DNA of 64,000 nt from contig NZ_RQJP01000006.1 in the NCBI RefSeq assembly GCF_003858645.1, positions 538,379 to 602,378 on the forward strand, given 5' to 3'. The DNA is from Larkinella knui. Its GTDB lineage: Bacteria > Bacteroidota > Bacteroidia > Cytophagales > Spirosomataceae. Shown one piece after another: positions 25,740 through 32,049 of the stretch. A program made the translations under genes and the position numbers. The notes beneath the pieces were generated by a model. That model made no database searches, was not told where the DNA came from, and saw only the letters and a list, made by a program, of their open reading frames with translations. Numbering within the stretch: the stretch's first letter is position 1; each line of letters starts with the position of its first letter.

Positions 25740-26519
25740 CTATTTCGTCAGCGTATTGCTCAGTGCTTGCCAGTCGATTTTCTTTATAATTTCGTTGGCA
25801 ACGTCGAACGGAGCTTTGATCGTAACGATCATGTTTTCGATCATCGTGCCCCCTTTTTTGTAAGAATAGTGGTACAACTTATCCCCACGGGGGTTTTTCT
25901 GAAGATTATTTTTCCAGTTACCGAGCAACACAACGGTTTCGGGCCGGGAGGCCACGCCGGCATCGTTGGGTTTCAGCATAATCTGGAGTGCCAGCGGTGC
26001 ACCCTTGACGGGAATGGTTTTGTAGGAAGCCGCAAACCGGTTGCTGATGGGTTCTTCGACCCGGTAATTTCCGGCATTCATTTCAACGTTGATATCGACG
26101 GTCGACTGGGCCATATTGCTGGTGCGGTTCGGGTCGGATTCCCGGTAAACCGAATCCGTGCTCATCACAAAGGAATGCTGCTGCTGCGTAATCGTATCAC
26201 CGATGGCTTTGGCGCTGTCGGCCCGGGCTTTCTGCTGACTGGCGGCCGAAGCCCGCTGGAACGTCAGGTCGTACCGATCTCCACAGATGCGGAAAATTTT
26301 GCCGTACTCATCGCTCAACTCCAGTTTACCCAGCGAACTCCGCTCGTCGAACACCTTCCAGTCACCCGAAGGCGGGTTATTTCGGAATTGGTTCTGTAGT
26401 TCTTTCACTACTTTTTCGTAAGCGGCATTTTGTTGTGGGGTGGCCGGGTCGCACTGGGCATGTACGTGATGGATACTAACGGCCTGTATAACAAGGAGTA
26501 TTGATAGGAGTTTTTTCAT
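25740..26519 (-). CDS. Secreted protein of unknown function
   Basis: The 259-residue product has a signal peptide (MKKLLSILLVIQAVSIHHVHAQ) and then a mainly polar chain with a Lys/Arg-rich helical part (ASQQKARADSAKAIGDT) and a beta-rich second half. I do not recognise a family. It contains two Cys after the leader (near residues 23 and 79) that could pair in the periplasm. It stands alone downstream of the his/holin transcript terminator. Confidence 0.7.
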   Translation of the reverse strand: MKKLLSILLVIQAVSIHHVHAQCDPATPQQNAAYEKVVKELQNQFRNNPPSGDWKVFDERSSLGKLELSDEYGKIFRICGDRYDLTFQRASAASQQKARADSAKAIGDTITQQQHSFVMSTDSVYRESDPNRTSNMAQSTVDINVEMNAGNYRVEEPISNRFAASYKTIPVKGAPLALQIMLKPNDAGVASRPETVVLLGNWKNNLQKNPRGDKLYHYSYKKGGTMIENMIVTIKAPFDVANEIIKKIDWQALSNTLTK

Positions 26520-26592
26520 ATGGCTACAAATCTAACGATTCATCTTAACAACTGGCTTCCTTCAGAAAAGTTATGAGCTACCCCGTGGCAAT

Positions 26593-26626
26593 AAAAAAGT
26601 CAGACCGGATAGCCTGACTTTTTTTA
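26593..26626. terminator. Bidirectional terminator after the his run
   Basis: AAAAAGTCAG pairs with CTGACTTTTT across a 10-base loop (26594-26623) with A- and T-runs on both sides. It lies just past the stop of the membrane gene at 26643 on the minus strand and would end the his-operon transcript. Confidence 0.85.
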
Positions 26627-26642
26627 AGGAAGAAAATGGCGA

Positions 26643-26978
26643 TTAGCTGACAATTGAATCGATTAGCCACGTTACGACGGATACCAGGATACTGAACAAC
26701 AAGGCGGCAATAAACCCGCTGACGTGAAAACCGCCGACCAGGTAATCCGTCAGATACACCATCAATACATTGATGACCAGGTAAAAAAGCCCCAGCGTAA
26801 TGATCGTAATCGGAATGGTCAGAAAAACCAGGATGGGTTTCAGAAAGGCGTTCAGTAAACCCAGAACGATGGCAACGATCAAAGCCGTGCCAAAACCGTC
26901 GACCCCGACACCCGGAATGATATAACTGGCAACAATTACAGCGACTGCGCTGATCAGAATACGTATGATAAGACCCAT
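26643..26978 (-). CDS. Phage-holin-family (superfamily IV) membrane protein
   Basis: The 111-residue protein is almost entirely hydrophobic with four predicted helices and the pattern IRILISAVAVIVASYIIPGV followed by LGLLNAFLKPILVFLTIPIT, typical of the phage_holin_4_2/YvlD group. Despite the name these are housekeeping inner-membrane proteins and no prophage genes are nearby. It follows hisIE by about 97 bases on the same strand. Confidence 0.85.
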   Translation of the reverse strand: MGLIIRILISAVAVIVASYIIPGVGVDGFGTALIVAIVLGLLNAFLKPILVFLTIPITIITLGLFYLVINVLMVYLTDYLVGGFHVSGFIAALLFSILVSVVTWLIDSIVS

Positions 26979-27075
26979 AGCACGTTTAAGATTAAAGTTT
27001 GACGTCTAAAGTTGTATGAAAAAATAAGCAACTCCAATCTTCAAACCGTAAACTTTGAACCAATGTTTTGCCGTC

Positions 27076-27690
27076 TTATTTTGTATGCCGCTGTTGCAGG
27101 ACCGCAATGACTTCGTCCAGGTCGATATTTTTCTGTTCCAACAGGATTAAATAGTGATACAGCAAGTCGGCGGCTTCGCCTTTAAACAGGTCGTCGTTGT
27201 CATCTTTGGCTTCAATCACCAGTTCAACGGCCTCCTCGCCCACTTTCTGAGCGATTTTGTTGACGCCTTTTTTAAAGAGCGACGACGTGTAGGACTTTTC
27301 CGTCGGATTTTCCTTCCGGTCCCGAATAATGCGCTGTAAGTAATTGAGGAATAACCCTTTGCCTTGATTTACTTCGTCAAAACACGTATCGGCACCGGTG
27401 TGGCAGGTTGGTCCGGCGGGCTGCACTTTGATGAGCAGCGTGTCGCCGTCGCAATCGACCAGCATCTCTTTGACGTGCAGGAAATGGTTGGACGTCTCGC
27501 CCTTGGTCCAAAGCCGTTGCTTGCTGCGGCTAAAAAACGTCACGACATTTTCCCGCTGGGTTTTTTCGTACGCTTCTTCATTCATGTAGCCCAGCATCAG
27601 CACTTTACCGGTTTCGGCGTCCTGAATGACGGCGGGAACCAGGCCGTCGGTATTTTTCAAAAAGTCAATTTTCATGTTTGAATCAGACAT
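27076..27690 (-). CDS. hisIE: Bifunctional phosphoribosyl-AMP cyclohydrolase / phosphoribosyl-ATP pyrophosphatase
   Basis: The 204-residue fusion does steps 2 and 3 of histidine synthesis. The HisI half (~1-105) has MLGYMNEEAYEKT, WTKGETSNHFL, the metal site VDCDGDTLLIKV and PAGPTCHTG. The HisE half (~110-204) has NPTEKSYTSSLFKKG, KVGEEAVELVIEA and EAADLLYHYLILL. ATG 27690 overlaps the toxin stop as ATGTCTGA; an internal ATG at 27675 (MKIDFL) also fits the family start and may be the ancestral one. It is the last his gene. Confidence 0.95.
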   Translation of the reverse strand: MSDSNMKIDFLKNTDGLVPAVIQDAETGKVLMLGYMNEEAYEKTQRENVVTFFSRSKQRLWTKGETSNHFLHVKEMLVDCDGDTLLIKVQPAGPTCHTGADTCFDEVNQGKGLFLNYLQRIIRDRKENPTEKSYTSSLFKKGVNKIAQKVGEEAVELVIEAKDDNDDLFKGEAADLLYHYLILLEQKNIDLDEVIAVLQQRHTK

Positions 27691-28297
27691 AATTTGTTAC
27701 AGCCGCAAGAATCGTTTTCTTAACCGTTATCCAGCCTGTTTTTTTCTGTAAAAGAACCGGTGTTTCCGTCAGTTCAGCATCATCAAAATACGTCAGACTT
27801 TTCAATACCATAAATAGATTGTTAGTTTGATATTTTTGCTGATACCATTCCAGTAACTGAGAAAGACCATATTGACGCATCAGAAAGTAAATGTCGTAAA
27901 AGTCTTTCTTAGCACCACGGTTTGTAATGGCCGACAACTTCATGGCGGCAATGTCTTTTGTTGAAAACATCCGAATACCACCTTCAGACGTTGCCGGTTC
28001 CAGTAAAGGGTAACGGTAGGTTACAAAGTCAACCTTTACGTTATTCAGTTGGCCACGAAGTCCAATCTTATTTTCGCTGAAAGTGAGCCAATCGCCATAC
28101 TCACTCAATTCGGTTTTAACTAATTCCTTGTCAAAAGGCTGCGGTGAGAAAAAATCAAGATCAATTGACAGTCGATGACCCATTTGCAAGGCCAATGCCG
28201 TACCTCCGACCAAACAGAATGACTCAAATATATCGTGAGACGAGATGTATTTTAAAATACCCAGGGTGCCGGGTTCGATAACCGCAGTGTATAGCAT
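27683..28297 (-). CDS. AbiEii/AbiGii-type nucleotidyltransferase toxin-like protein
   Basis: The 204-residue product has the AbiEii fingerprint: FCLVGGTALALQMGHRLSID then LDFF (residues ~27-50), with the GG and DxD residues of the nucleotidyltransferase site, and KDFYDIYFLM near 128. AbiEii enzymes are toxins of type IV-like toxin-antitoxin and phage-abortive systems. The partner gene overlaps its start by 46 bases; its stop overlaps hisIE by 8 bases. Single rows across the pair count at about 33-47 % GC against about 57 % in a hisF row, suggesting acquisition. Sitting inside the his operon, it would be transcribed with it. Confidence 0.87.
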   Translation of the reverse strand: MLYTAVIEPGTLGILKYISSHDIFESFCLVGGTALALQMGHRLSIDLDFFSPQPFDKELVKTELSEYGDWLTFSENKIGLRGQLNNVKVDFVTYRYPLLEPATSEGGIRMFSTKDIAAMKLSAITNRGAKKDFYDIYFLMRQYGLSQLLEWYQQKYQTNNLFMVLKSLTYFDDAELTETPVLLQKKTGWITVKKTILAAVTNYV

Positions 28298-28554
28298 CGG
28301 AACTGGTTGACAGGAGTCTTAAAATAGGCACTACAAAATGATAAGGTAGTTTGGTCTAACCATCGCGCCTGCAAAGCCGCTTCCTTGATTTTTTCTATGC
28401 CATAATAGCGTTTAATTTCCTTCCATTCGTCAAATGTACCTCGCTCCAGTACGCGCTCAATAATAAATTGATAATTCTTGTTCCATTTAATTTTGTCGTA
28501 ATCGACATCCCAGAACAGCGTTCGGCGGAGATTTGGTTTAAGGTTCGTTTTCAT
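28252..28554 (-). CDS. DUF6922-like antitoxin-type partner
   Basis: The 100-residue product contains LFWDVDYDKIKWNKNYQFII, then ERVLERGTFDEWKEIKRYYG and TLSFCSAYFKTPVNQFRCY, a pattern I associate with DUF6922 proteins found beside AbiEii-type genes. It starts three bases after the hisF stop and its end overlaps the toxin gene by 46 bases. It would be the antitoxin by position and size; it is not related to the AbiEi antitoxin. The antitoxin role is inferred. Confidence 0.78.
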   Translation of the reverse strand: MKTNLKPNLRRTLFWDVDYDKIKWNKNYQFIIERVLERGTFDEWKEIKRYYGIEKIKEAALQARWLDQTTLSFCSAYFKTPVNQFRCYTLRLSNPAPWVF

Positions 28555-28557
28555 TGC

Positions 28558-29319
28558 TTAACGAGTCGTTCGCATCGGAATTCCCTGGTGGCTCAGATAC
28601 CGTTTCAAAGCCGGTATTTCGATTTCTTTAAAGTGAAAAATACTGGCTGCCAAACCGGCATCGGCTTTCCCGGTCGTAAACACATCCACAAAATGGTCCA
28701 TCGATCCGGCTCCGCCCGAGGCAATCACCGGAATAGTGGCCGCACCCGAAATCTGCGCCGTTAGTTCAAGGGCAAAACCGGCTTTGGTTCCGTCGGTGTC
28801 CATCGACGTCAGCAGGATTTCGCCCGCGCCCCGGTTTTCGATTTCTTTGGCCCACACAATCGTTCGCAGTTCCGTGGGCCGCCGGCCGCCGTGGGTGTGC
28901 ACAATGTGTTCACCATCGACAAACCGGGTGTCAATCGCTACTACAATACATTGACTACCAAACTCCTGCGCCAGTTCATCGACCAGATCCGGATTGCGAA
29001 CCGCCGACGAATTGATCGAAATCTTGTCAGCCCCGGCATTCAGCAAAGCCGAAACATCGGCGATCGACGAAATACCGCCCCCGACCGTAAACGGGATATT
29101 GACGGTATGGGCCACGTTCCGAACCAGTTCGATCAGCGTTTTGCGTTCATCGACCGTAGCCGTAATGTCCAGAAAAACCAGTTCGTCGGCTCCTTCGCGG
29201 GCGTAGATGGCGCCCAGTTCCACCGGATCGCCCGCGTCGCGCAGGTTGACAAAATTCGTTCCTTTGACCGTCCGCCCGTCTTTGATGTCGAGGCAGGGAA
29301 TGATGCGTTTGGTGAGCAT
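28558..29319 (-). CDS. hisF: Imidazole glycerol phosphate synthase, cyclase subunit
   Basis: The 253-residue TIM barrel works with HisH to form imidazole glycerol phosphate and AICAR. Key parts are the N-terminal [17 protein letters not shown] (Asp at residue 11 is catalytic), FLDITA near 49, FTVGGGI near 80, [17 protein letters not shown] (second catalytic Asp) near 165 and IASGGAG near 200. It follows hisA by a 42-base gap containing a GC hairpin. Complete. Confidence 0.96.
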   Translation of the reverse strand: MLTKRIIPCLDIKDGRTVKGTNFVNLRDAGDPVELGAIYAREGADELVFLDITATVDERKTLIELVRNVAHTVNIPFTVGGGISSIADVSALLNAGADKISINSSAVRNPDLVDELAQEFGSQCIVVAIDTRFVDGEHIVHTHGGRRPTELRTIVWAKEIENRGAGEILLTSMDTDGTKAGFALELTAQISGAATIPVIASGGAGSMDHFVDVFTTGKADAGLAASIFHFKEIEIPALKRYLSHQGIPMRTTR

Positions 29320-29334
29320 AACTGAGGGTTATAT

Positions 29335-29354
29335 CGCGGGCGGCCCCGTCCGCG
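29335..29354. repeat. GC-rich hairpin between hisA and hisF
   Basis: CGCGG and CGG pair with CCG and CCGCG across 29335-29354. On the minus strand the preceding sequence reads GTTGTTTCGCGGA, the same 12-base word that opens inverted repeat D. It may be a short member of that repeat family in the hisA-hisF gap. Confidence 0.6.
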
Positions 29355-29361
29355 AAACAAC

Positions 29362-30081
29362 TTATTTTAAAAACATCGATAACTCTTTCAACGTAACCCG
29401 GCCTTCATAAATCGCTTTGCCGACGATCACGCCGAATAGCTTCATGTCGGCCAGCACTTCCAGGTCCTGCATGCCGCTGACGCCCCCGCTGGCGATGATG
29501 TTCAACTCCGGAAAGCGATCCTGCAAATTGCGGTATAAGTCGAACGAGGGGCCTTCGAGCAAACCGTCTTTGGCCACGTCGGTGCTGATGATGTAGTTAA
29601 CGCCTTTTTCCACATACTTTTCTACAAAATCATACACCCAGACCTGCGTATCTTCTTCCCAACCGCTGACGGCAATTTTTTCATTTTTCGCATCGGCCCC
29701 CAGAATGATGGTTTCCGGGCCAAACTGCGACAGCCATTTTTCGAAAACGTCCGGTTTTTTAACGGCAATACTTCCGCCCGTCACCTGTTTGGCGCCACAT
29801 TCGAACACCATCCGCAAATCCTCGTCAGACTGCACACCACCGCCAAAGTCGATGTGAAGCCGTGTTTTGGAAGCAATTAGCTCCAGCACTTTCCAGTTGA
29901 CCACTCGCTTTTCTTTCGCGCCATCCAGATCGACCAGATGCAGGCGGGTCAGTCCGGCGTCTTCAAATTGCTGCGCCACTTCGAGCGGTCGGGCGTTGTA
30001 TTCCTTCTTCTGGTTGTAATCGCCCTGCGTGAGCCGGACGGCCTTGCCTTCAATGAGGTCGATGGCGGGTATAATGTGCAT
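29362..30081 (-). CDS. hisA: Phosphoribosylformimino-5-aminoimidazole carboxamide ribotide isomerase
   Basis: The 239-residue TIM-barrel isomerase does step 4 of histidine synthesis. The ATG at 30081 gives the canonical start MHIIPAIDLIEGKAVRL (catalytic Asp at residue 8); a TTG nine bases earlier is less likely. Further motifs are HLVDLDGA near 48, IDFGGGVQ near 77, ISTDVAKDGLLEGPSF near 165 and ASGGVSG near 194. It lies between hisH and hisF, all on the minus strand. Confidence 0.95.
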   Translation of the reverse strand: MHIIPAIDLIEGKAVRLTQGDYNQKKEYNARPLEVAQQFEDAGLTRLHLVDLDGAKEKRVVNWKVLELIASKTRLHIDFGGGVQSDEDLRMVFECGAKQVTGGSIAVKKPDVFEKWLSQFGPETIILGADAKNEKIAVSGWEEDTQVWVYDFVEKYVEKGVNYIISTDVAKDGLLEGPSFDLYRNLQDRFPELNIIASGGVSGMQDLEVLADMKLFGVIVGKAIYEGRVTLKELSMFLK

Positions 30082-30098
30082 AACAGACAAGAGAGCTG

Positions 30099-30167
30099 AG
30101 ATAAGAGAGTATAGACAAAAAAGCGCGAGACAACGGTCTCTCCTCTCTTGTCTATACTCTCTTATCT
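30099..30167. repeat. Inverted repeat F (20-base perfect arms) between hisH and hisA
   Basis: AGATAAGAGAGTATAGACAA at 30099-30118 pairs exactly with 30148-30167. The hisH stop and its last three residues (KRV) and part of the fourth are encoded by the right arm on the minus strand. GACAAGAGAG (30086-30095) repeats the pattern outside the arm. It lies within the operon between two his genes. Confidence 0.92.
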
Positions 30168-30751
30168 ATTTTCAAAAAATTCTCCAGAATTCGCTGACCA
30201 ACGTTTCCGCTGATCTCGGCGTGGAACTGGGCGGCAAAAAAATTATCTTTTTGTAACATCGCACTGAACGGACGGACATAGTCACAAACCGCACTGGTTT
30301 CCGGGCAAACGTCGGCGCAATAGCTGTGGACAAAATAGACGTACGGATTTTCAGTCAATCCTTCGGTTAGCGGTCCCTGCATCGTGGTCAGGTTGTTCCA
30401 GCCCGTATGCGGCACTTTCAAACCGGGTGTTGCCGGAAACCGCCGGACATCGACATCGAACACGCCCATGCACGTTGTATCGCCCTCTTCGGAATACCGG
30501 CAGAGCAGTTGCATGCCCACGCAGGTTCCCAAAACCGGCTGCTTCAGCGACGGAATCACTTTGTCCAGACCGCGCTGCCGCAGATAGGCCATGGCCGTAC
30601 TGGCCTCGCCCACGCCGGGGAAGATGACCTTGTCGGCCGAGCGGATTTCGGCCTCATCGTCGGTCAGCAGGTAAGGGGCTCCGATGCGCTCGAGGGCGTA
30701 CATGACCGACTGCACGTTTCCGGCGTTGTATTTGATGATGACGGTTTTCAT
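30152..30751 (-). CDS. hisH: Imidazole glycerol phosphate synthase, glutaminase subunit
   Basis: The 199-residue class I glutamine amidotransferase feeds ammonia to HisF. The nucleophile Cys is in GTCVGMQLL near 76-84 (usually GxCLGMQ), the His-Glu pair in QFHAEISG near 178-185, and PHTGWNNL near 111. The C terminus is probably shortened or replaced, because DKRV and the stop are repeat-F arm sequence. It is the first structural gene of the his run and is preceded by a leader peptide and terminator. Confidence 0.94.
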   Translation of the reverse strand: MKTVIIKYNAGNVQSVMYALERIGAPYLLTDDEAEIRSADKVIFPGVGEASTAMAYLRQRGLDKVIPSLKQPVLGTCVGMQLLCRYSEEGDTTCMGVFDVDVRRFPATPGLKVPHTGWNNLTTMQGPLTEGLTENPYVYFVHSYCADVCPETSAVCDYVRPFSAMLQKDNFFAAQFHAEISGNVGQRILENFLKIDKRV

Positions 30752-30754
30752 AAC

Positions 30755-30785
30755 AAAAAACCCGGCTCAGGACAGAACCGGGTTT
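30755..30785 (-). terminator. Attenuator terminator in the his leader
   Basis: On the minus strand AAACCCGG (30785-30778) pairs with CCGGGTTT (30765-30758) across a 12-base loop and is followed by more T, giving TTTTTT, only four bases before the hisH ATG. A terminator inside the leader of a biosynthetic operon is the mark of attenuation. GTTCTGTC in its left arm and loop (30778-30771) can alternatively pair with GGCAGAAC upstream (30839-30832). Confidence 0.78.
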
Positions 30786-30842
30786 GGTATCGGGAATTCG
30801 TTGTTTCTTGTTCAACCCCAAAAACGCATCCGTTCTGCCGTG

Positions 30843-30890
30843 TTAACAGACAGAATAATGATGGCTACAACTGGTTTTTGCGGAAATCAT
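30843..30890 (-). CDS. hisL: Candidate his-operon leader peptide (15 residues, two adjacent His)
   Basis: The minus strand from 30890 reads ATG and encodes MISAKTSCSHHYSVC then TAA. Adjacent CAT CAT codons lie at positions 10-11. CATC at the His codons plus TTCTGTC just after pair with GGCAGAA and GATG downstream, so a ribosome stalled for charged tRNA-His would free the antiterminator strand. The ATG is only four bases from the -7 box, so the peptide may be translated from a nearly leaderless mRNA. Two His is few compared with seven in enteric bacteria, so confidence is moderate. Confidence 0.62.
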   Translation of the reverse strand: MISAKTSCSHHYSVC

Positions 30891-30894
30891 GGCA

Positions 30895-30925
30895 CAAAGG
30901 TAAACCGACTGCGTATAAATTCAAA
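30895..30925 (-). promoter_or_regulatory. his-operon promoter (TTTG-N19-TACCTTTG)
   Basis: On the minus strand TTTG (30925-30922), 19 bases, then TACCTTTG (30902-30895) is a textbook Bacteroidota promoter. It overlaps the stop codon of the upstream DUF72 gene and points into the his leader. Confidence 0.8.
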
Positions 30926-31847
30926 ACAAACTTCCCTGCACAATCTCCGGCCGGATGTTTGGTTCCTGCAAATTCAATCCGCAAACGGCGTTGAGTTGGC
31001 GAACCCAGTAGCGAATGAGTTCGGGCGCCGTGTCGTTTTCGCCCCCGCCGTGAATGAACAGATAGGCTTTTCGCAGTCCTTTTTCAAACCAGCTGTTGAG
31101 TCGTTCCACCCAGGCATCGGCCCGTTCATAATCGGTTGGATGCCCTTCGTTGGCCACAAACCGCAACACCAGCGTCGGGCTGGTCAGGCTCATGTGGACA
31201 ACATCGCGCCGACCGGCCACATCCGTGATGACCACATCGCGGTGGAGGGCATGCAGCCGTTCGAGCGTTCGCTGCCAGACTGCGGGTCTGGCAAACCAGT
31301 CGGGATGCCGAAATTCGACGGCCACTTCCAGATCGTCGGGCAGGTGTTTCAGGTACGTTTCCAGAACCGGCCATTTTTCCGGCCCAAACGTCGGCGGCAA
31401 TTGCAAAAACGTGGTTCCCAGAAATTCTTCCAGACTCAAAACCGCATTGACAAACTCATCCGTCAGCGATTCGGCGGCCACCAGCGCCCGGTCGTGGCTG
31501 ATGGCTTGCGGGAATTTGGGACAATACACAAACCGGGGGCGGATGGGCGAGTCGGCGGCTTCGGTTTTCCATTTCGCAATCATGCCCGGCGTCGGACTGT
31601 GGTAGTGCGTGCTGTTGAGTTCGATGGTGTTAAACTGCCGCGTGTAGTGATACAGGAAATCCCGCTCTTTGGTTTGCGACGGATAAATCCGGCCTACATA
31701 GTTTTTATTCGACCAGATCGGTCCGCCAATGTACACTTCCGGAGAAGCCGTCGGCTCGGCTTTGTCCCAAACCGTCTGGTTGAACGGCGAATCGGGCGGC
31801 AGCGTGAAGTCAACCTGATCAACAGAAGGCAGTTTTCCAAAGTCCAT
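30921..31847 (-). CDS. DUF72-family protein (YecE-like TIM barrel)
   Basis: From ATG 31847 the product is 308 residues (a TTG 13 codons earlier is unlikely). It has YIGGPIWSNKNYVGRIYP near 38, QFNTIELNSTHYHSPTP near 71-87, FLGTTFLQLPPTFGP near 150 and FIHGGGEND near 271, the DUF72 pattern. The family has a TIM-barrel fold and no secure biochemical role. The TGA stop lies inside the -33 region of the his promoter, so transcription of DUF72 may also run into his. Confidence 0.9.
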   Translation of the reverse strand: MDFGKLPSVDQVDFTLPPDSPFNQTVWDKAEPTASPEVYIGGPIWSNKNYVGRIYPSQTKERDFLYHYTRQFNTIELNSTHYHSPTPGMIAKWKTEAADSPIRPRFVYCPKFPQAISHDRALVAAESLTDEFVNAVLSLEEFLGTTFLQLPPTFGPEKWPVLETYLKHLPDDLEVAVEFRHPDWFARPAVWQRTLERLHALHRDVVITDVAGRRDVVHMSLTSPTLVLRFVANEGHPTDYERADAWVERLNSWFEKGLRKAYLFIHGGGENDTAPELIRYWVRQLNAVCGLNLQEPNIRPEIVQGSLF

Positions 31848-31899
31848 GCGTATAAAAAGATGGTCGTGCGAACGTAAAACTACCAAACCCGGTATTTCG

Positions 31900-31931
31900 T
31901 TTTTACGCCCGTTCCGAATTGACTAATTTTG
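31900..31931 (+). promoter_or_regulatory. Candidate valS promoter
   Basis: TAATTTTG at 31924-31931 fits TAnnTTTG; a TTTTT run at about 31900-31904 is a weak -33 match 19 bases upstream. The resulting valS leader would be about 110 bases long and include inverted repeat H. Confidence 0.5.
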
Positions 31932-31946
31932 TACCGAATTTAAACT

Positions 31947-32045
31947 CTGATTATCTCAGATGTTCTCTGATAAGCCCTGTGTAACAGTTTAAAAGTTATT
32001 TCGCAGAGTTAAGCAGAGTAAATCAGAGATTATCAGAGCAACACA
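31947..32045. repeat. Imperfect inverted repeat H in the valS leader
   Basis: CTCTGATTATCTCAGATG near 31949 and its near-complement at 32020-32040 form an imperfect stem built from repeated TCTGAT / CAGAG words. The right half contains TTATTTCGCAGAGTTAAGCA, a diverged relative of the repeat-D arm. It lies between valS and its probable promoter. Confidence 0.65.
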
Positions 32046-32049
32046 GATT

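Noticed and set aside
26643..26978. Prophage remnant suggested by the holin-like gene
   Set aside because: The superfamily IV holin name is historical; no other phage gene, integrase or attachment site is near.
30684..30994. Plus-strand frames over hisH and its leader
   Set aside because: Antisense to hisH; the meaningful reading is the short minus-strand leader peptide.
30684..31877. 397-codon plus-strand open frame
   Set aside because: Antisense to DUF72 and the his leader; no recognisable domain.
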